In this document: piece by piece, positions 26,440 to 36,996 of the stretch
Position numbering within the stretch: position 1 is the first letter of the stretch
How the letters are laid out: the number at the start of each line of letters is the position of its first letter
Assembly (NCBI GenBank): GCA_902514805.1
Contig: CABXSF010000002.1
Location: 39,529 to 103,528, forward strand
Source: an uncultured Pelagibacteraceae bacterium
GTDB lineage: Bacteria; Pseudomonadota; Alphaproteobacteria; Pelagibacterales; Pelagibacteraceae
Reading direction: 5' to 3'
Length of the DNA: 64,000 nucleotides
Program-made: the position numbers and the translations under genes
Notes under the pieces: model-generated
The model's database searches: none
Told to the model about the DNA's origin: nothing
The model's input: the letters and a program-made list of their open reading frames with translations, nothing else

Positions 26440-28508
26440 TATGCACTTTCAATATTAGAAAAATTTAAATAATTATTGAACGTTTTACATAACAATTGCA
26501 TAAGTTCCAAACGATTTTTTTTGATTGCTTCATCTTCATCGTTGACTATCACATTATCAAAGAAGTTAGAAACATCAGTTTTTGCATCAGCTAAAACCTC
26601 TAAAGTTTTTTTACAATCCTCATGACTACCTAAGCTTGTAAAATATTTTCTTATTTCTTGTATTTTTTTATATAGTTTTTTTTCAAAATCATTTTTAAAT
26701 AAACCTGGATCGGTCGAATTTTCTAATTCAATCTTATTTTTAGATATTTCGTTTGATAGAATATTGGATGCTCTTTTGTATGAAAAAATTACATCTTGAC
26801 CAATATTTTTATCGATTAATTTATTTAAAATAAACGCCTTGTTATAAATTTCATAAATTTGATCTGCACTATAACTATTTATTGAGCATTCTATAATATC
26901 CGATCTTACTTTTTTTTCTTTCATATAAAATTTAAGCCTTTCAGAAAAAAAATTAAACAGATCTTGTTGGACAATCTTAATATCAAAATTTAAATCTTGT
27001 TCAGCAAACAAAACACAAGAATAATTTATTAAATCTTTTAATTTAATCTCTAATTTATTTTCTATTATTAGTCTTATAAGACCAATTGCTGACCTTCTTA
27101 ATGCGAACGGATCCTTTGAACTAGATGGTTTTAAATTTATTGTAAAAAAACCAACCAAGGTATCTATTTTATCACTTAAAGCTAAAGTGACTGAGTAAGG
27201 TTTTTTTGGTGTCTTTGTCTCTGGGCCTATTGGTAAGTAATGTTCACTAATGGCCAAACAAATTTCGTTATCGAAACCTTGAGCTTTGGCAAAGTGTCCA
27301 CCCATTACACCTTGAAGTTCGGGAAATTCTCCAACCAAATCAGACACTAGGTCTACTTTGCAAATAGAAGATGCTACTTCAACTTTTTCTTTACTAATTA
27401 AAAGTTCATCAGATATTAGCGATCCGAGCTTTCTTAATCTTTGAGTTTTATCAAAGTAAGTTCCTAATCCTTCAAAATAATTTACGTTTTTTAGATCTGA
27501 TATTCCTTTAACTAAATTTTTTGTTTTATTTTTATCCCAGAAAAATTGAGCATCATTTAAACGAGCTTCGACTACTCGCTCATTTCCTAATTTAATTAAA
27601 CCTTTTGGGTCGTTATTATCTGCAACTACAAAGAAAACATTCGTTAAATTTTCTTTGTTGTCAAAGGTTGGAAAATACTTTTGATGAAACTCCATTGTTG
27701 TGACTAATATTTCTTTAGGAATCTTTAAAAATTTTTTGTCAAACTTGCATTTAATTATATTGGGTTTTTCAACAATATTTGTTACTTCACTTAGTAATTT
27801 TTTGTTTGGGGTTAACTTTAACCTGTCTAATTTAGTTTTTTTTAATAATTGATTTTCAATAAATTCCTCTCTTTTATTATGATCCAATATAATGCCTTTG
27901 GTTTTGAAAAATTCCTTGTAAGTTTTAAAATTGAAAAATTTACTTGTTTTTTCCTCAAAGTCTTTATCCAGATAGGTAAAATTGGATGAATTTAAATGAT
28001 AATAATTAAATTCTAAAACTTTATTATCAAAACAAGCAAGAATGGATTTTAATGGTCTGCCCCAATACAAATCATGATCACCCCATCTCATTGATTTTTT
28101 CCAAGAGATTTCATCAAGAATTTTTGGTAAATTTTTTTGCAAAATAGATTTTGTCTCTACTGTTTGAGCGGGCTTTTTAAAAAAATAAAACTCTCCTTTA
28201 TCTGTTTTTCTTACAAAGGTTTCTTCTTTAGTTATATTATTAGATTTTATAAAACCATTTAGCGCTTGTTCAGGCGCATTTACACTTGGACCTCTTATTT
28301 CGGCCTCTGCTTTTATAATCTTTTGAGAAATGTTTTCGCAATAAACAATCAATCTATTTGGAGTTGATAGAACACAAATACTATCTTTAAATTTAATTTC
28401 CTCTTTTTTCAAAAAATCTACAAAATTTTTTTGGAGATCTTCTCTAGCTGTTTTCTGTAAATTTGCAGGAATTTCTTCGCTAAATAATTCTAAAAAAAAT
28501 TCAGACAT
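26439..28508 (-). CDS. glyS: Glycyl-tRNA synthetase beta subunit
   Basis: Large subunit of the alpha2beta2 glycyl-tRNA synthetase, needed for tRNA recognition and catalysis. It has 689 residues, the normal length. The N-terminal FFLELFSEEIPANLQ start, the MRWGDHDLYWGRPLKSI segment near 150, the HQKYFPTF motif near 275 and the HD-like FVVADNNDPKG/GNERVVEARLNDAQFFW block near 310 are all present, and the LALSDKIDTLVGFF anticodon-binding-like C-terminal part follows. It lies 1 bp after glyQ and abuts ppdK, so glyQ-glyS-ppdK is one transcription unit. Confidence 0.97.
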   Translation of the reverse strand: MSEFFLELFSEEIPANLQKTAREDLQKNFVDFLKKEEIKFKDSICVLSTPNRLIVYCENISQKIIKAEAEIRGPSVNAPEQALNGFIKSNNITKEETFVRKTDKGEFYFFKKPAQTVETKSILQKNLPKILDEISWKKSMRWGDHDLYWGRPLKSILACFDNKVLEFNYYHLNSSNFTYLDKDFEEKTSKFFNFKTYKEFFKTKGIILDHNKREEFIENQLLKKTKLDRLKLTPNKKLLSEVTNIVEKPNIIKCKFDKKFLKIPKEILVTTMEFHQKYFPTFDNKENLTNVFFVVADNNDPKGLIKLGNERVVEARLNDAQFFWDKNKTKNLVKGISDLKNVNYFEGLGTYFDKTQRLRKLGSLISDELLISKEKVEVASSICKVDLVSDLVGEFPELQGVMGGHFAKAQGFDNEICLAISEHYLPIGPETKTPKKPYSVTLALSDKIDTLVGFFTINLKPSSSKDPFALRRSAIGLIRLIIENKLEIKLKDLINYSCVLFAEQDLNFDIKIVQQDLFNFFSERLKFYMKEKKVRSDIIECSINSYSADQIYEIYNKAFILNKLIDKNIGQDVIFSYKRASNILSNEISKNKIELENSTDPGLFKNDFEKKLYKKIQEIRKYFTSLGSHEDCKKTLEVLADAKTDVSNFFDNVIVNDEDEAIKKNRLELMQLLCKTFNNYLNFSNIESA

Positions 28509-28509
28509 T

Positions 28510-29385
28510 TTATTTTTGGCTATCTACCCATACTTGGCCAACACCTTTGGTCAAATCTCTAATTCTAGCAATAAACTCTGCTCTTTGCGCTACGCTAATC
28601 GCTCCTCTAGCATCTAAAATATTAAAAACATGACTTGCCTTTAAACACTGATCATAAGCAGGGAGTGAGAGTTTTTTTTCTAACAAAGATTTGGTTTCTT
28701 GTTCAAGCATATCAAAAAATTTTAACAAGTTCTCAATATTCGCAAAATCAAAATTATAAGATGAAAATTCTTTTTCAGCTTGTAAAAAAACATCTTTATA
28801 AAGAATACCTTCACCGTTCCATACTAAATCAAATACATTTTTTTTCTTTTGGGTAAACATACATAATCGTTCTAAACCATAAGTAAGCTCTACAGAAATA
28901 GGTTTACAATCCATCCCAGCCATTTTTTGAAAATAAGTAAATTGAGTAATTTCCATTCCATCGCACCAAACTTCCCAACCTAGTCCGGCCGCACCCAGTG
29001 TTGGACTTTCCCAATCATCTTCAACAAATCTAATATCATGATCATTATGTTTTATTCCAATAGCATTAAGACTGCTTAGATATAATCCTTTAATGTTTTT
29101 TGGTGAAGGTTTTATAATCACTTGAAACTGATAATAATGTTGTAGCCTATTTGGATTTTCACCATATCTTCCATCAGTTGGTCTTCTCGAAGGTTGTACG
29201 TAAGCTGCTCTCCATGGTTTGGGACCTAAAGATCTTAAAGTAGTTGCTGGGTGAAATGTGCCTGCACCAACTTCTATGTCATATGGTTGCAAAATTACAC
29301 AACCATTTTTTGCCCAAAATTTCTGCAAATTTAAAATTGTATCCTGGAATGTCTGTATTTTTGAATTTTTTTTTTTAGAGGCCAT
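28510..29385 (-). CDS. glyQ: Glycyl-tRNA synthetase alpha subunit
   Basis: Catalytic class II alpha subunit. From the ATG at 29385 it has 291 residues; a TTG nine codons upstream would add an unconserved charged stretch and lengthen the overlap with the peptidase gene. Hallmarks are [21 protein letters not shown] near residue 25, the [23 protein letters not shown] block near 60 and [23 protein letters not shown] near 135. The start overlaps the preceding S49 peptidase gene by 11 bp. Together with glyS it gives the bacterial heterotetramer. Confidence 0.97.
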   Translation of the reverse strand: MASKKKNSKIQTFQDTILNLQKFWAKNGCVILQPYDIEVGAGTFHPATTLRSLGPKPWRAAYVQPSRRPTDGRYGENPNRLQHYYQFQVIIKPSPKNIKGLYLSSLNAIGIKHNDHDIRFVEDDWESPTLGAAGLGWEVWCDGMEITQFTYFQKMAGMDCKPISVELTYGLERLCMFTQKKKNVFDLVWNGEGILYKDVFLQAEKEFSSYNFDFANIENLLKFFDMLEQETKSLLEKKLSLPAYDQCLKASHVFNILDARGAISVAQRAEFIARIRDLTKGVGQVWVDSQK

Positions 29386-30181
29386 ATCTTTGCCAGATAG
29401 ATCTTTCTTCAATTACGTTTGCTATCTTATCGATTTGATTCTCTGATGAAATTCTTTTTGCCAACCATCCTTTGCTTTTTTCAAACTTTTTAATAATGAC
29501 ATCTTCACCAAACTTATCTTTTAAAATTTGATTAGCATTTCCTATACCGTCAATTAAGCCAAGCTCTTTTGATTTAGACCCGGACCAAAATTCTCCAGAA
29601 AATAACTCTATTCCCTTATCTTTTTTAAGTTTTACACCTCTGCTTGTCTCTACCACGTTGATGAAATCTTTGTGCAAATCAAGTTGAATATTTTTTAATC
29701 TATTTATATCTTCTTCCTTCGCATCCACAAAAGGATCTAAAGTGCTTTTGTTTTTTCCTGCAGTATAAACTCTTCTTTCTACACCTACCTTTTGAATAAG
29801 ATCCTTGAAACCAAAAGAAGCATAAATAACACCAATCGAACCAACAATTGAACTTGAATTAGCATAAATCTCATCTCCAGAACATGCAATCAAGTAACCA
29901 CCTGAAGCAGCAACATCTTCTGCGAAAACAATTACCTTTTTTTTATTTTTTTTGGCCTGAGCTCTAATAAAGTCGTATATTAAGTGAGATTGCACTGGTG
30001 AACCGCCTGGAGAATTAATCGATATCGCAACAGCTAGAGATTTTTTTATAGAAAATGCTTTTTTTATTAATTCCTCTTGGCCGGTAAAATCAATTCCTTG
30101 TTTAAATCTTCCAGCGTTTCCAATAACACCGGTTAATCTTATGTGGGGAACAATTTTTTTTTTTTTGAAAAAAGATAACAT
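29375..30181 (-). CDS. S49-family serine peptidase (SppA/SohB-like)
   Basis: ClpP-fold peptidase of the signal-peptide-peptidase group, 268 residues. The nucleophile is S93 in [11 protein letters not shown], and the general base is probably K145 in [11 protein letters not shown]. The conserved SINSPGGSP oxyanion segment is near residue 56. The N-terminus ([15 protein letters not shown]) has no signal peptide or membrane helix, so this short form is probably cytosolic or peripheral, unlike E. coli SppA. First gene of the run peptidase-glyQ-glyS-ppdK, divergent from an ispB-like gene. The substrate is unknown; clearing of leftover signal peptides is the family expectation. Confidence 0.87.
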   Translation of the reverse strand: MLSFFKKKKIVPHIRLTGVIGNAGRFKQGIDFTGQEELIKKAFSIKKSLAVAISINSPGGSPVQSHLIYDFIRAQAKKNKKKVIVFAEDVAASGGYLIACSGDEIYANSSSIVGSIGVIYASFGFKDLIQKVGVERRVYTAGKNKSTLDPFVDAKEEDINRLKNIQLDLHKDFINVVETSRGVKLKKDKGIELFSGEFWSGSKSKELGLIDGIGNANQILKDKFGEDVIIKKFEKSKGWLAKRISSENQIDKIANVIEERSIWQRYGL

Positions 30182-30292
30182 GAAGTATGCTTACAGAATT
30201 TTTAGATTAATATAAAGTCTACTAATAGTTGAAGTTTTAGGTGCGTCAATTGATAAGTATAAAATATCTCCAATTATATTAGTTTCTAATCG

Positions 30293-31306
30293 ATGGGTTC
30301 AGTAATTCAATTAAAAAATAAAGTTAATAACGCTTATCTGGATTTAAAAAATTCAGTCGATGACAAAATTATTTTAGTAGAAGAAAAGATAAAAAATAAA
30401 CTTATAAGTGATGTGTCTTTAGTAGAAAAGATGACTAGCTATAATTTAGAAACTGGTGGAAAAAAATTAAGAGCCATGTTGACTTTAAGCAGTTCAAAAC
30501 TTTGTGGGTATTTAAAAGGTGGTCGAGATATAAATTTAGCTGCATGTGTAGAATTAATTCACGCTGCAACATTGATGCACGATGATGTTCTCGATAACGG
30601 AGAAATTAGAAGAGGAAAAAAAACAATAAATTCCATTTGGGGAAATCATGCATCAATCTTAGTCGGTGATTATCTTTTAAGTAGATGTTTTGAGATGATG
30701 GTTGAAGATGGAAATTTAGAGGTTTTAAAGTTGTTATCGACGACTTCTGCAAAAATAGCTCAAGGTGAAGTTTTACAGCTTCAACACAAATCAGAAATAG
30801 ATACAGTCGAAGAAACATATTTAAAGATTATCACCTCCAAAACTGCAGCGCTGTTTTCTGCTGCATGCAAGGTTGGAGCGATCTTGGGTAATAAAGATGA
30901 AAAGGTAAAAGAAGCATTATCTTCTTATGGAAAAAATCTTGGAGTAACTTTTCAAATAGCTGATGACACATTAGATTATAACTCTGATCTTAAAAAATTT
31001 GGAAAAACAATTGGAAAAGATTTTTTTGAGGGTAAAATCACTTTGCCTATAATTATTTTAAATCAACAATGTAAAAGTGGTGAGAGAGATATGCTTAAAA
31101 AATTTTTTTCCAAAAGAGAAAGAACTGAAAACGACCTAAAGTACACATTAGATATAATAAAAAAATATGACATTATTAAACAATGTTACAAAAAAGCTGA
31201 TCATTTTATTTCTTTAGCATCTAGCTCTTTAAATGTCTTTGAAAGTTCTGAGCAAAAAAATATTCTAAAAAATTTGACATCTTTTAGTATTGAAAGATCT
31301 TTTTAA
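30293..31306 (+). CDS. ispB: Long-chain polyprenyl diphosphate synthase (IspB-like)
   Basis: Builds the all-trans polyprenyl chain of ubiquinone from IPP. It has 337 residues. The first Asp-rich motif is D97-D98-x-x-D101 (LMHDDVLDNGEIRRG), the second is FQIADDTLDY near residue 222, and the GGKKLRAML motif binding IPP lies near 55. The residues before the first Asp-rich motif are small (AAT), as in long-chain synthases, so octaprenyl or longer is likely; the exact length cannot be read. It is divergent from the S49 peptidase (111-bp gap). It converges with pdxH with the shared stop tetranucleotide TTAA. Confidence 0.9.
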   Translation: MGSVIQLKNKVNNAYLDLKNSVDDKIILVEEKIKNKLISDVSLVEKMTSYNLETGGKKLRAMLTLSSSKLCGYLKGGRDINLAACVELIHAATLMHDDVLDNGEIRRGKKTINSIWGNHASILVGDYLLSRCFEMMVEDGNLEVLKLLSTTSAKIAQGEVLQLQHKSEIDTVEETYLKIITSKTAALFSAACKVGAILGNKDEKVKEALSSYGKNLGVTFQIADDTLDYNSDLKKFGKTIGKDFFEGKITLPIIILNQQCKSGERDMLKKFFSKRERTENDLKYTLDIIKKYDIIKQCYKKADHFISLASSSLNVFESSEQKNILKNLTSFSIERSF

Positions 31307-31929
31307 GGATTTAATAAAAATCTTTTCCAGCCTTTTCCATTATTCTTTACATATTTCAGTCTTTCATGAATTCTATTATCTCCATCACGCCAAAACTCAA
31401 TTTCTTCAGGTACCAATCTCCATCCGGACCAATTAGGTGGTCTTGGAACTTTTTTCTCATCACGAAACTTTGTTTTGAATTTTTCAATTGAGTCATCAAG
31501 TGACTTCCTGCTTTCTAAAACTTCACTTTGATTTGAGGCCCACGCTCCTATTCTACTCCCGTACGCTCTTGAATTATAATATTCATCAGCTTCTTTGTCA
31601 GAAACTTGAAAAACATCACCATAAATCCTTATTTGTCTTAAAAGACTTTTCCAATGAAAACACATTGATGCCTTAGGGTTTTCTTTAAGATCCTTGCCTT
31701 TAGAACTATTGAAGTTTGTGTAAAAAGTAAAACCATCATCACTAAAGCCTTTTAAGAGAACCATTCTCACTTTAGGTCTCCCGCTTTTGTCAGCTGTTGC
31801 TAATGATAATGCATTTGGATCATTAGGTTCGGTGCTTTCAGCCTTTTTAAACCATTCTTTGAAGAGATTTACTGGGTTATCCTCATCTTTAAAACAAATA
31901 TCTAGTCCAAGTGAATTTTTTTCATTCAT
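31303..31929 (-). CDS. pdxH: Pyridoxamine/pyridoxine 5'-phosphate oxidase
   Basis: FMN enzyme that oxidises PNP or PMP to pyridoxal 5'-phosphate. From the ATG at 31929 it has 208 residues, close to the family length. A further in-frame ATG at 31968 adds 13 hydrophobic residues and would run past the aroC start, so it is less likely. Motifs: ALSLATADKSGRPKVRMVLLKGF near residue 40, the TNFNSSKGKDLKENP FMN/PLP segment, GAWASNQSEVLESR near 130 and the C-terminal WSGWRLVPEEIEFW with DNRIHERL. It is divergent from aroC across 32 bp and shares a 4-bp stop overlap with ispB. Confidence 0.93.
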   Translation of the reverse strand: MNEKNSLGLDICFKDEDNPVNLFKEWFKKAESTEPNDPNALSLATADKSGRPKVRMVLLKGFSDDGFTFYTNFNSSKGKDLKENPKASMCFHWKSLLRQIRIYGDVFQVSDKEADEYYNSRAYGSRIGAWASNQSEVLESRKSLDDSIEKFKTKFRDEKKVPRPPNWSGWRLVPEEIEFWRDGDNRIHERLKYVKNNGKGWKRFLLNP

Positions 31930-31961
31930 AATTTTAACAAAATAATTTATATAATAGAATA

Positions 31962-33047
31962 ATGTCATTTAATACATTTGGAAAGTTATTTCGTTTCACT
32001 ACTTGGGGTGAATCTCATGGACCAGCTATTGGATGTGTAGTTGATGGATGTCCTCCGAGAATAAAAATATCTGAAAAAGACATACAAAAAGAACTAAATA
32101 AGAGAAAACCTGGTCAATCTAAATTTACTACTCAAAGAAAAGAAGATGATAAGGTTGAAATTTTGTCAGGAGTATTTAATGGTGAGACAACTGGTACGCC
32201 AATATTAATGATTATTTACAACAAGGATATGAAATCAAGAGACTATGAGACTATCAAAAATAAATTTCGTCCTGGACACGCAGATCTAACTTATTTTAAA
32301 AAATACGGCATAAGAGACTTTAGAGGAGGTGGTAGGCAATCAGCGAGAGAGACTGCAGCTAGAGTAGCTGCGGGAGCAATTGCAAAAAAGGTTTTAGAAA
32401 AAAAAATTGGGAAAAAATATTACGTTAAAGGTGCGGTTATCCAACTTGGAATTTTGGGTTGTGATGTATCTGCATGGAATAATAAATTTATAGAAAAAAA
32501 TTCATTTTTCTGTCCTGACAAAAAAGTTTTAAAATTATGGGAAAAATATTTATTAGCAATCAGAAAGTCTGGCTCATCTTGTGGAGCAGTCATAGAATTA
32601 AGAGCTAACGGAGTGCCATCTGGCCTAGGTGCACCTATTTACTCAAAATTAGATATGGATTTAGCTTCAGCTATGATGAGTATAAATGCTGTAAAAGGAG
32701 TCAATATAGGAACTGGAATGGATGTTGCGCAATTAACAGGTGAACAGAATTCAGATGAGATAAGACAAAAAGGTAATAAAACGGTTTTCAAATCTAACAA
32801 TGCGGGTGGAATTCTTGGTGGTATTTCAAGTGGTCAACAAATAAAAGTATCTTTTGCGGTAAAACCTACATCCTCTATACTTAACTCAAGAAAAACTATT
32901 GATAAATTTGGAAAAAATACAAATATATCAGTGCGAGGTCGGCATGATCCTTGTGTTGGAATTAGAGCAGTTCCAATAGGTGAAGCGATGATGCATTGTG
33001 TTTTGTTAGATCATTTTTTGATGCACAAGGCCCAGTGCGAGTCTTAA
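31962..33047 (+). CDS. aroC: Chorismate synthase
   Basis: Final step of the shikimate pathway, converting EPSP to chorismate with reduced FMN. It has 361 residues, the normal length. The N-terminal [20 protein letters not shown] segment, [14 protein letters not shown] near 105, the signature [20 protein letters not shown] near 120 and the C-terminal [19 protein letters not shown] are all intact. It is a single gene between the divergent pdxH and the convergent dxs; its TAA and the dxs TAA share the palindrome TTAA. Confidence 0.98.
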   Translation: MSFNTFGKLFRFTTWGESHGPAIGCVVDGCPPRIKISEKDIQKELNKRKPGQSKFTTQRKEDDKVEILSGVFNGETTGTPILMIIYNKDMKSRDYETIKNKFRPGHADLTYFKKYGIRDFRGGGRQSARETAARVAAGAIAKKVLEKKIGKKYYVKGAVIQLGILGCDVSAWNNKFIEKNSFFCPDKKVLKLWEKYLLAIRKSGSSCGAVIELRANGVPSGLGAPIYSKLDMDLASAMMSINAVKGVNIGTGMDVAQLTGEQNSDEIRQKGNKTVFKSNNAGGILGGISSGQQIKVSFAVKPTSSILNSRKTIDKFGKNTNISVRGRHDPCVGIRAVPIGEAMMHCVLLDHFLMHKAQCES

Positions 33048-34951
33048 TTTTTTTTCTGAACAACAATTTTAGAGTCTAAAACCCCATAAACTTTTTCTTC
33101 GATAGCTTTGGTATCCAAGCCAGCAATTTGGTACATTAGATCAGGTTTATCTTGATCAATAAACTTGTCAGGAAAAGTCATCGACCTAAATTTAATTTTT
33201 TCTAATAAACCTTTTTCTGATAAAAATTTACTTAAATGAGATCCAAAACCTCCAATTGAACCTTCTTCAATTGAAATAACAACTTCATGATTTTTTGCTG
33301 TATTCCACATTAAATTTTCATCTATTGGTTTACAAAATCTTGCATCAATTAAAGTAAGATTTAAACCTTTTTTTTCAAGATTGTTTAAAACTTTTTGGCA
33401 TTCTTGCAAACGGGCACCAAAATTAATTAAAGCAATTTCTTTACCTTCTTTAATAACCCTGCCTTTTCCAATTTCAATTTTTTCATTAATTTCAGGAAGT
33501 TTAATCCCAATACCAGTTCCACGAGGGTACCTAAAAGCTGACGGTTTATCATTAATGTCAACTGAAGTATTAATCATTTTAACTAATTCCGACTCATCGC
33601 TTGGAGCCATAACTACAAAATTAGGTAAGGTTGATAAATAGGTTATATCAAAAGATCCAGCATGTGTAGGACCATCTGCACCAACAAGACCTGCCCGGTC
33701 TATAGCAAATCTGACAGGTAAACTTTGAATTGCAACATCATGAACAACCTGATCGTAGGCTCTTTGTAAAAAGGTAGAATAAATTGCTGCATAAGGTTTA
33801 AAACCTTCTGTGGCTAAACCAGCAGAAAATGTCACTGCATGTTGTTCTGCAATACCAACATCAAACATTCTATTTGGAAATTTTTTTGCAAATAAATCCA
33901 TTCCAGTACCAGATGGCATCGCAGCAGTAATACCAATTATTTTACTATCTCTCTCGGCGTGTTTAATTAACGTATTTGCAAAAACGCTTGTGTATGATGG
34001 GATTTTAGAACTTGATTTTTCTTGTACTCCAGTTTTTATATTAAACTTTGAAACACCATGGTATTTATCTTTTGAATTTTCCGCAAATTGATAACCTTTT
34101 CCTTTTTCAGTTTTAATATGTATCATTATTGGACCGTCGAAATTAGTATCCTTTGCATTTTTTAAAACTGAGACAAGAGTATCAATATCATGTCCATCTA
34201 TTGGTCCAACATAATAAAAACCTAGTGAATTAAAAAGTGTTCCACCTGTTACTGCTGACCTCAGGAAATCTTCAGCCTTACCAGCTTTTTTTGAAAATCT
34301 TTTTGAAAAAGCAGAAATAATTAATTTAAACGTCTCTCTTAGACTAAAATATATTTTTCCAGTTAATAATTTTGCTAAATAACTTCTCATTGCACCCACA
34401 GGTTCTGCAATTGACATATCGTTATCATTTAAAATTACTATCATTTTAGTTTTTGATATACCCGCATTGTTCATAGCCTCATAAGCCATTCCGGCACTTA
34501 TCGCTCCATCGCCAATTACAGCAACAACATTTTCTGATTTTTTTGAAAGTTTGTTTGCAGTAGCAATACCTAAAGCTGCAGAAATTGATGTTGAACTATG
34601 TGCTGCACCGAATGGATCGTATTCACTTTCAGATCTTTTTGTGAAACCAGATAACCCATTTCCTTGTCTTAGTGTTTTGATTCTGTTTTTACGACCTGTT
34701 AAAATTTTGTGTGGGTACGATTGATGACCCACATCCCAAACTATTTTATCATTAGGTGTATCAAAAACATGGTGTAAGGCTACCGTTAACTCAACAACTC
34801 CTAAACCTGCACCTAAATGACCCCCTGTAAATGAAACAGCCTCTATCAATTCCTCTCTTAACTCCTTTGAGAGGGTAATCAATTCTGAAGACTTTAAATT
34901 TTTTATATCCGATGGAAAATTAACGTTATCTAAAAACTTATATTTCGTCAT
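33044..34951 (-). CDS. dxs: 1-deoxy-D-xylulose-5-phosphate synthase
   Basis: Thiamine-diphosphate enzyme that starts the MEP isoprenoid pathway from pyruvate and glyceraldehyde 3-phosphate. It has 635 residues. The [15 protein letters not shown] segment near residue 80, the ThDP motif [18 protein letters not shown] near 150, the YVGPIDGHD segment near 225, and the pyrimidine-domain [18 protein letters not shown] with [15 protein letters not shown] in the C-terminal half are all present. The ATG overlaps the ispA stop by 4 bp, so xseB-ispA-dxs is one operon, the order known from other proteobacteria. Confidence 0.98.
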   Translation of the reverse strand: MTKYKFLDNVNFPSDIKNLKSSELITLSKELREELIEAVSFTGGHLGAGLGVVELTVALHHVFDTPNDKIVWDVGHQSYPHKILTGRKNRIKTLRQGNGLSGFTKRSESEYDPFGAAHSSTSISAALGIATANKLSKKSENVVAVIGDGAISAGMAYEAMNNAGISKTKMIVILNDNDMSIAEPVGAMRSYLAKLLTGKIYFSLRETFKLIISAFSKRFSKKAGKAEDFLRSAVTGGTLFNSLGFYYVGPIDGHDIDTLVSVLKNAKDTNFDGPIMIHIKTEKGKGYQFAENSKDKYHGVSKFNIKTGVQEKSSSKIPSYTSVFANTLIKHAERDSKIIGITAAMPSGTGMDLFAKKFPNRMFDVGIAEQHAVTFSAGLATEGFKPYAAIYSTFLQRAYDQVVHDVAIQSLPVRFAIDRAGLVGADGPTHAGSFDITYLSTLPNFVVMAPSDESELVKMINTSVDINDKPSAFRYPRGTGIGIKLPEINEKIEIGKGRVIKEGKEIALINFGARLQECQKVLNNLEKKGLNLTLIDARFCKPIDENLMWNTAKNHEVVISIEEGSIGGFGSHLSKFLSEKGLLEKIKFRSMTFPDKFIDQDKPDLMYQIAGLDTKAIEEKVYGVLDSKIVVQKKN

Positions 34952-35811
34952 TTTTTTCTATTTACTACAAACTCTACGGTTTCAATTAAATCTTTACATT
35001 TATACTTACTTAAAGAAGAAATTATTCTTTTTTTTAAGTAAGAAGAATATTTAACAGCATTTTTATACCCGAGTAAACTTATTAAAGTCGCCTTGCCCTT
35101 TTTTTTGTCTTTTCCGGTTTTTTTTCCAATTTTTTTCTCATTTCCGCTGTAATCTAGAAAATCATCAAAAATTTGAAATAAAAGTCCAATATCTAAACCT
35201 ATTTTTTTAAACTGATTTATCTTTCCAAACTTATTTGCAACAATTAACGGCGCTATAGTGGAAAATGAAAAAAGTTTACCAGTTTTATTAAGTTGCATAT
35301 CTATAATTTTTCTTTTACTTACTTTTTTTTTTTCAAAATTAAGATCTAAGTATTGGCCTCCTGCAATTCCTAAATGACCTGATGTGTTTGAAAGTAAGTT
35401 TATTAATTCATTTTTTTTATTTTGACTGATCTTAAAATTTTTTTCGCTTAAAATTTCAAAAGCTAAGGTAAGCAATGAATTACCAGCAAGGACTGCTGTT
35501 GCTTCGCCAAATTTTTTATGAGTGCTTAGCTTTCCTCTTCTTAAATCGTCATTATCCATACATGGTAAATCATCATGTATGAGTGAATATGCATGGATAC
35601 ATTCCACTGCAGCTCCCACTCTTACTAAATGATAATAAGGAACTGAAAAAATTTTACCAACATCAATAATAATCTTTGATCTTATTTTTTTTCCACCGGG
35701 AAATAAACCATAATTCATTGAGGTAATTAATTCAGTTCTTCTCTGTTTTTTTAAAAAATTCTTGAGAAATTTATTTATATCTTTTCCTGTTTTATTTAGT
35801 TTTTCTTCCAT
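34948..35811 (-). CDS. ispA: Farnesyl diphosphate synthase (short-chain prenyl transferase)
   Basis: Makes C15 (or C20) prenyl diphosphate from IPP and DMAPP. It has 287 residues. The first Asp-rich motif [16 protein letters not shown] near residue 83 has the two extra residues (DDx4D) of bacterial type I FPP synthases, the second is [12 protein letters not shown] near 205, and GGKKIRSK near 38 binds IPP. It overlaps xseB by 20 bp upstream and dxs by 4 bp downstream. In SAR11 such a product can feed carotenoid/retinal synthesis for proteorhodopsin; farnesyl versus geranylgeranyl chain length cannot be decided from sequence alone. Confidence 0.9.
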   Translation of the reverse strand: MEEKLNKTGKDINKFLKNFLKKQRRTELITSMNYGLFPGGKKIRSKIIIDVGKIFSVPYYHLVRVGAAVECIHAYSLIHDDLPCMDNDDLRRGKLSTHKKFGEATAVLAGNSLLTLAFEILSEKNFKISQNKKNELINLLSNTSGHLGIAGGQYLDLNFEKKKVSKRKIIDMQLNKTGKLFSFSTIAPLIVANKFGKINQFKKIGLDIGLLFQIFDDFLDYSGNEKKIGKKTGKDKKKGKATLISLLGYKNAVKYSSYLKKRIISSLSKYKCKDLIETVEFVVNRKK

Positions 35812-36043
35812 CTTTTTTTAGAATTTGTTTTATTTTTAATTTTTTTTTATCAGATATTTCTCTTGAGGTATTTTGAAACTTTTTTTCAATGAATTTATTT
35901 AATTTAAATATTTCTAGATAATTCTCTTCGGATTGATTTAAAGCTTTGTTTTTTTCAATTTTTTCAACTAAATTATTAAGAATTTCTTTAAGTTCATCCA
36001 AAGATTTAGACTCAATATCAACTGGTAAATTTTTTTGTTTCAT
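35792..36043 (-). CDS. xseB: Exodeoxyribonuclease VII small subunit
   Basis: Small helical subunit that binds in several copies to the XseA catalytic subunit of exonuclease VII, which degrades single-stranded DNA. It has 83 residues. The ESKSLDELKEILNNLVEKIE helix matches the family, a second helix follows, and a lysine-rich tail (KKDGRKTK) extends beyond the usual end and overlaps ispA by 20 bp. The xseB-ispA-dxs order is conserved widely in proteobacteria. It is divergent from tsaC with a gap of only 20 bp. Confidence 0.87.
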   Translation of the reverse strand: MKQKNLPVDIESKSLDELKEILNNLVEKIEKNKALNQSEENYLEIFKLNKFIEKKFQNTSREISDKKKLKIKQILKKDGRKTK

Positions 36044-36063
36044 ATATTAGTTTGTATTATTAC

Positions 36064-36996
36064 ATGAATTATAATCTTTCAAATGTTAAAAAAGCTAAAT
36101 ATTATTTAGATAAAGACGAATGTATTGGGTTCCCGACTGAAACTGTTTACGGTTTAGCGGCTAATGCTTATTCAAAAAGGGCTACCTTAAAAATATTCAA
36201 ACTAAAAAAAAGGAATAAAAGAAATCCACTTATAGTACATTATTATAGCTTAAAGATGCTAAATAACGACTGTATGATTAATGAAGAATTTTTAAAATTA
36301 TATAAAAAATACTGCCCAGGACCTATTACATTTGTTTTAAAATTAAAAAAAAATAGTAATATTTCAAAAATCGTTACCAATAATCAAAAAACTCTAGCTG
36401 TAAGGTTTCCTGGTCATCATCTTGCTATTAAACTTTTGAAGACATTGAAATATCCTCTGGCGGCACCAAGTGCAAACATATCCACAAAAATAAGTCCAGT
36501 AACAAAAGAAGATGTAAAGGATGAATTTGGAGAAAGAATTAAATTTATTCTTGATGGTGGTAGATCTAAAATTGGTATCGAGTCCACCATAGTTAGTTTA
36601 TTAGGAAAGCCAAAAATATTAAGGCTAGGAGGAATGGAAAGAAAAAGGATTAACAAAATTTTGAGAAAAAAAATCCTATATAAAAAAAATGATAAAACAA
36701 TTGTTGTCCCAGGACAATCAAGTTTACACTATTCGCCTGGAATACCTATAAGGCTAAATAAAAAAAAACCAAAAGCAAATGAAGCTTTTATTTTAATTAA
36801 AAAAAGAAAAAAAACTTCAAAGAATTATTATTATTTGAGTAAAAAAAAAGATTTAAAAGAAGCTGCAAAAAATTTGTATAAAGTTTTAAGAAATATTAAA
36901 AATAAAGATTTTGAGAGTATTGCTGTAGAAAAAATTCCTAATTTTGGATTTGGGGAAGCAATTAATGAAAGACTTAAAAGGGCGTCAGCAAAGTGA
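36064..36996 (+). CDS. tsaC: L-threonylcarbamoyladenylate synthase (Sua5 type)
   Basis: Makes threonylcarbamoyl-AMP for the t6A modification of ANN-decoding tRNAs. From the ATG at 36064 it has 310 residues; a TTG four codons upstream lies closer to the divergent xseB and has no better ribosome site. The YrdC domain (about 1-200) shows GFPTETVYGLAANA, KRNKRNPLIVH, LAVRFPGH and the SANIS motif. A C-terminal Sua5 domain begins near 220, after the linker with VPGQSSLHYSP, which makes it the long Sua5 form rather than short E. coli TsaC. The ABC-ATPase GTG start overlaps its stop by 4 bp. Confidence 0.92.
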   Translation: MNYNLSNVKKAKYYLDKDECIGFPTETVYGLAANAYSKRATLKIFKLKKRNKRNPLIVHYYSLKMLNNDCMINEEFLKLYKKYCPGPITFVLKLKKNSNISKIVTNNQKTLAVRFPGHHLAIKLLKTLKYPLAAPSANISTKISPVTKEDVKDEFGERIKFILDGGRSKIGIESTIVSLLGKPKILRLGGMERKRINKILRKKILYKKNDKTIVVPGQSSLHYSPGIPIRLNKKKPKANEAFILIKKRKKTSKNYYYLSKKKDLKEAAKNLYKVLRNIKNKDFESIAVEKIPNFGFGEAINERLKRASAK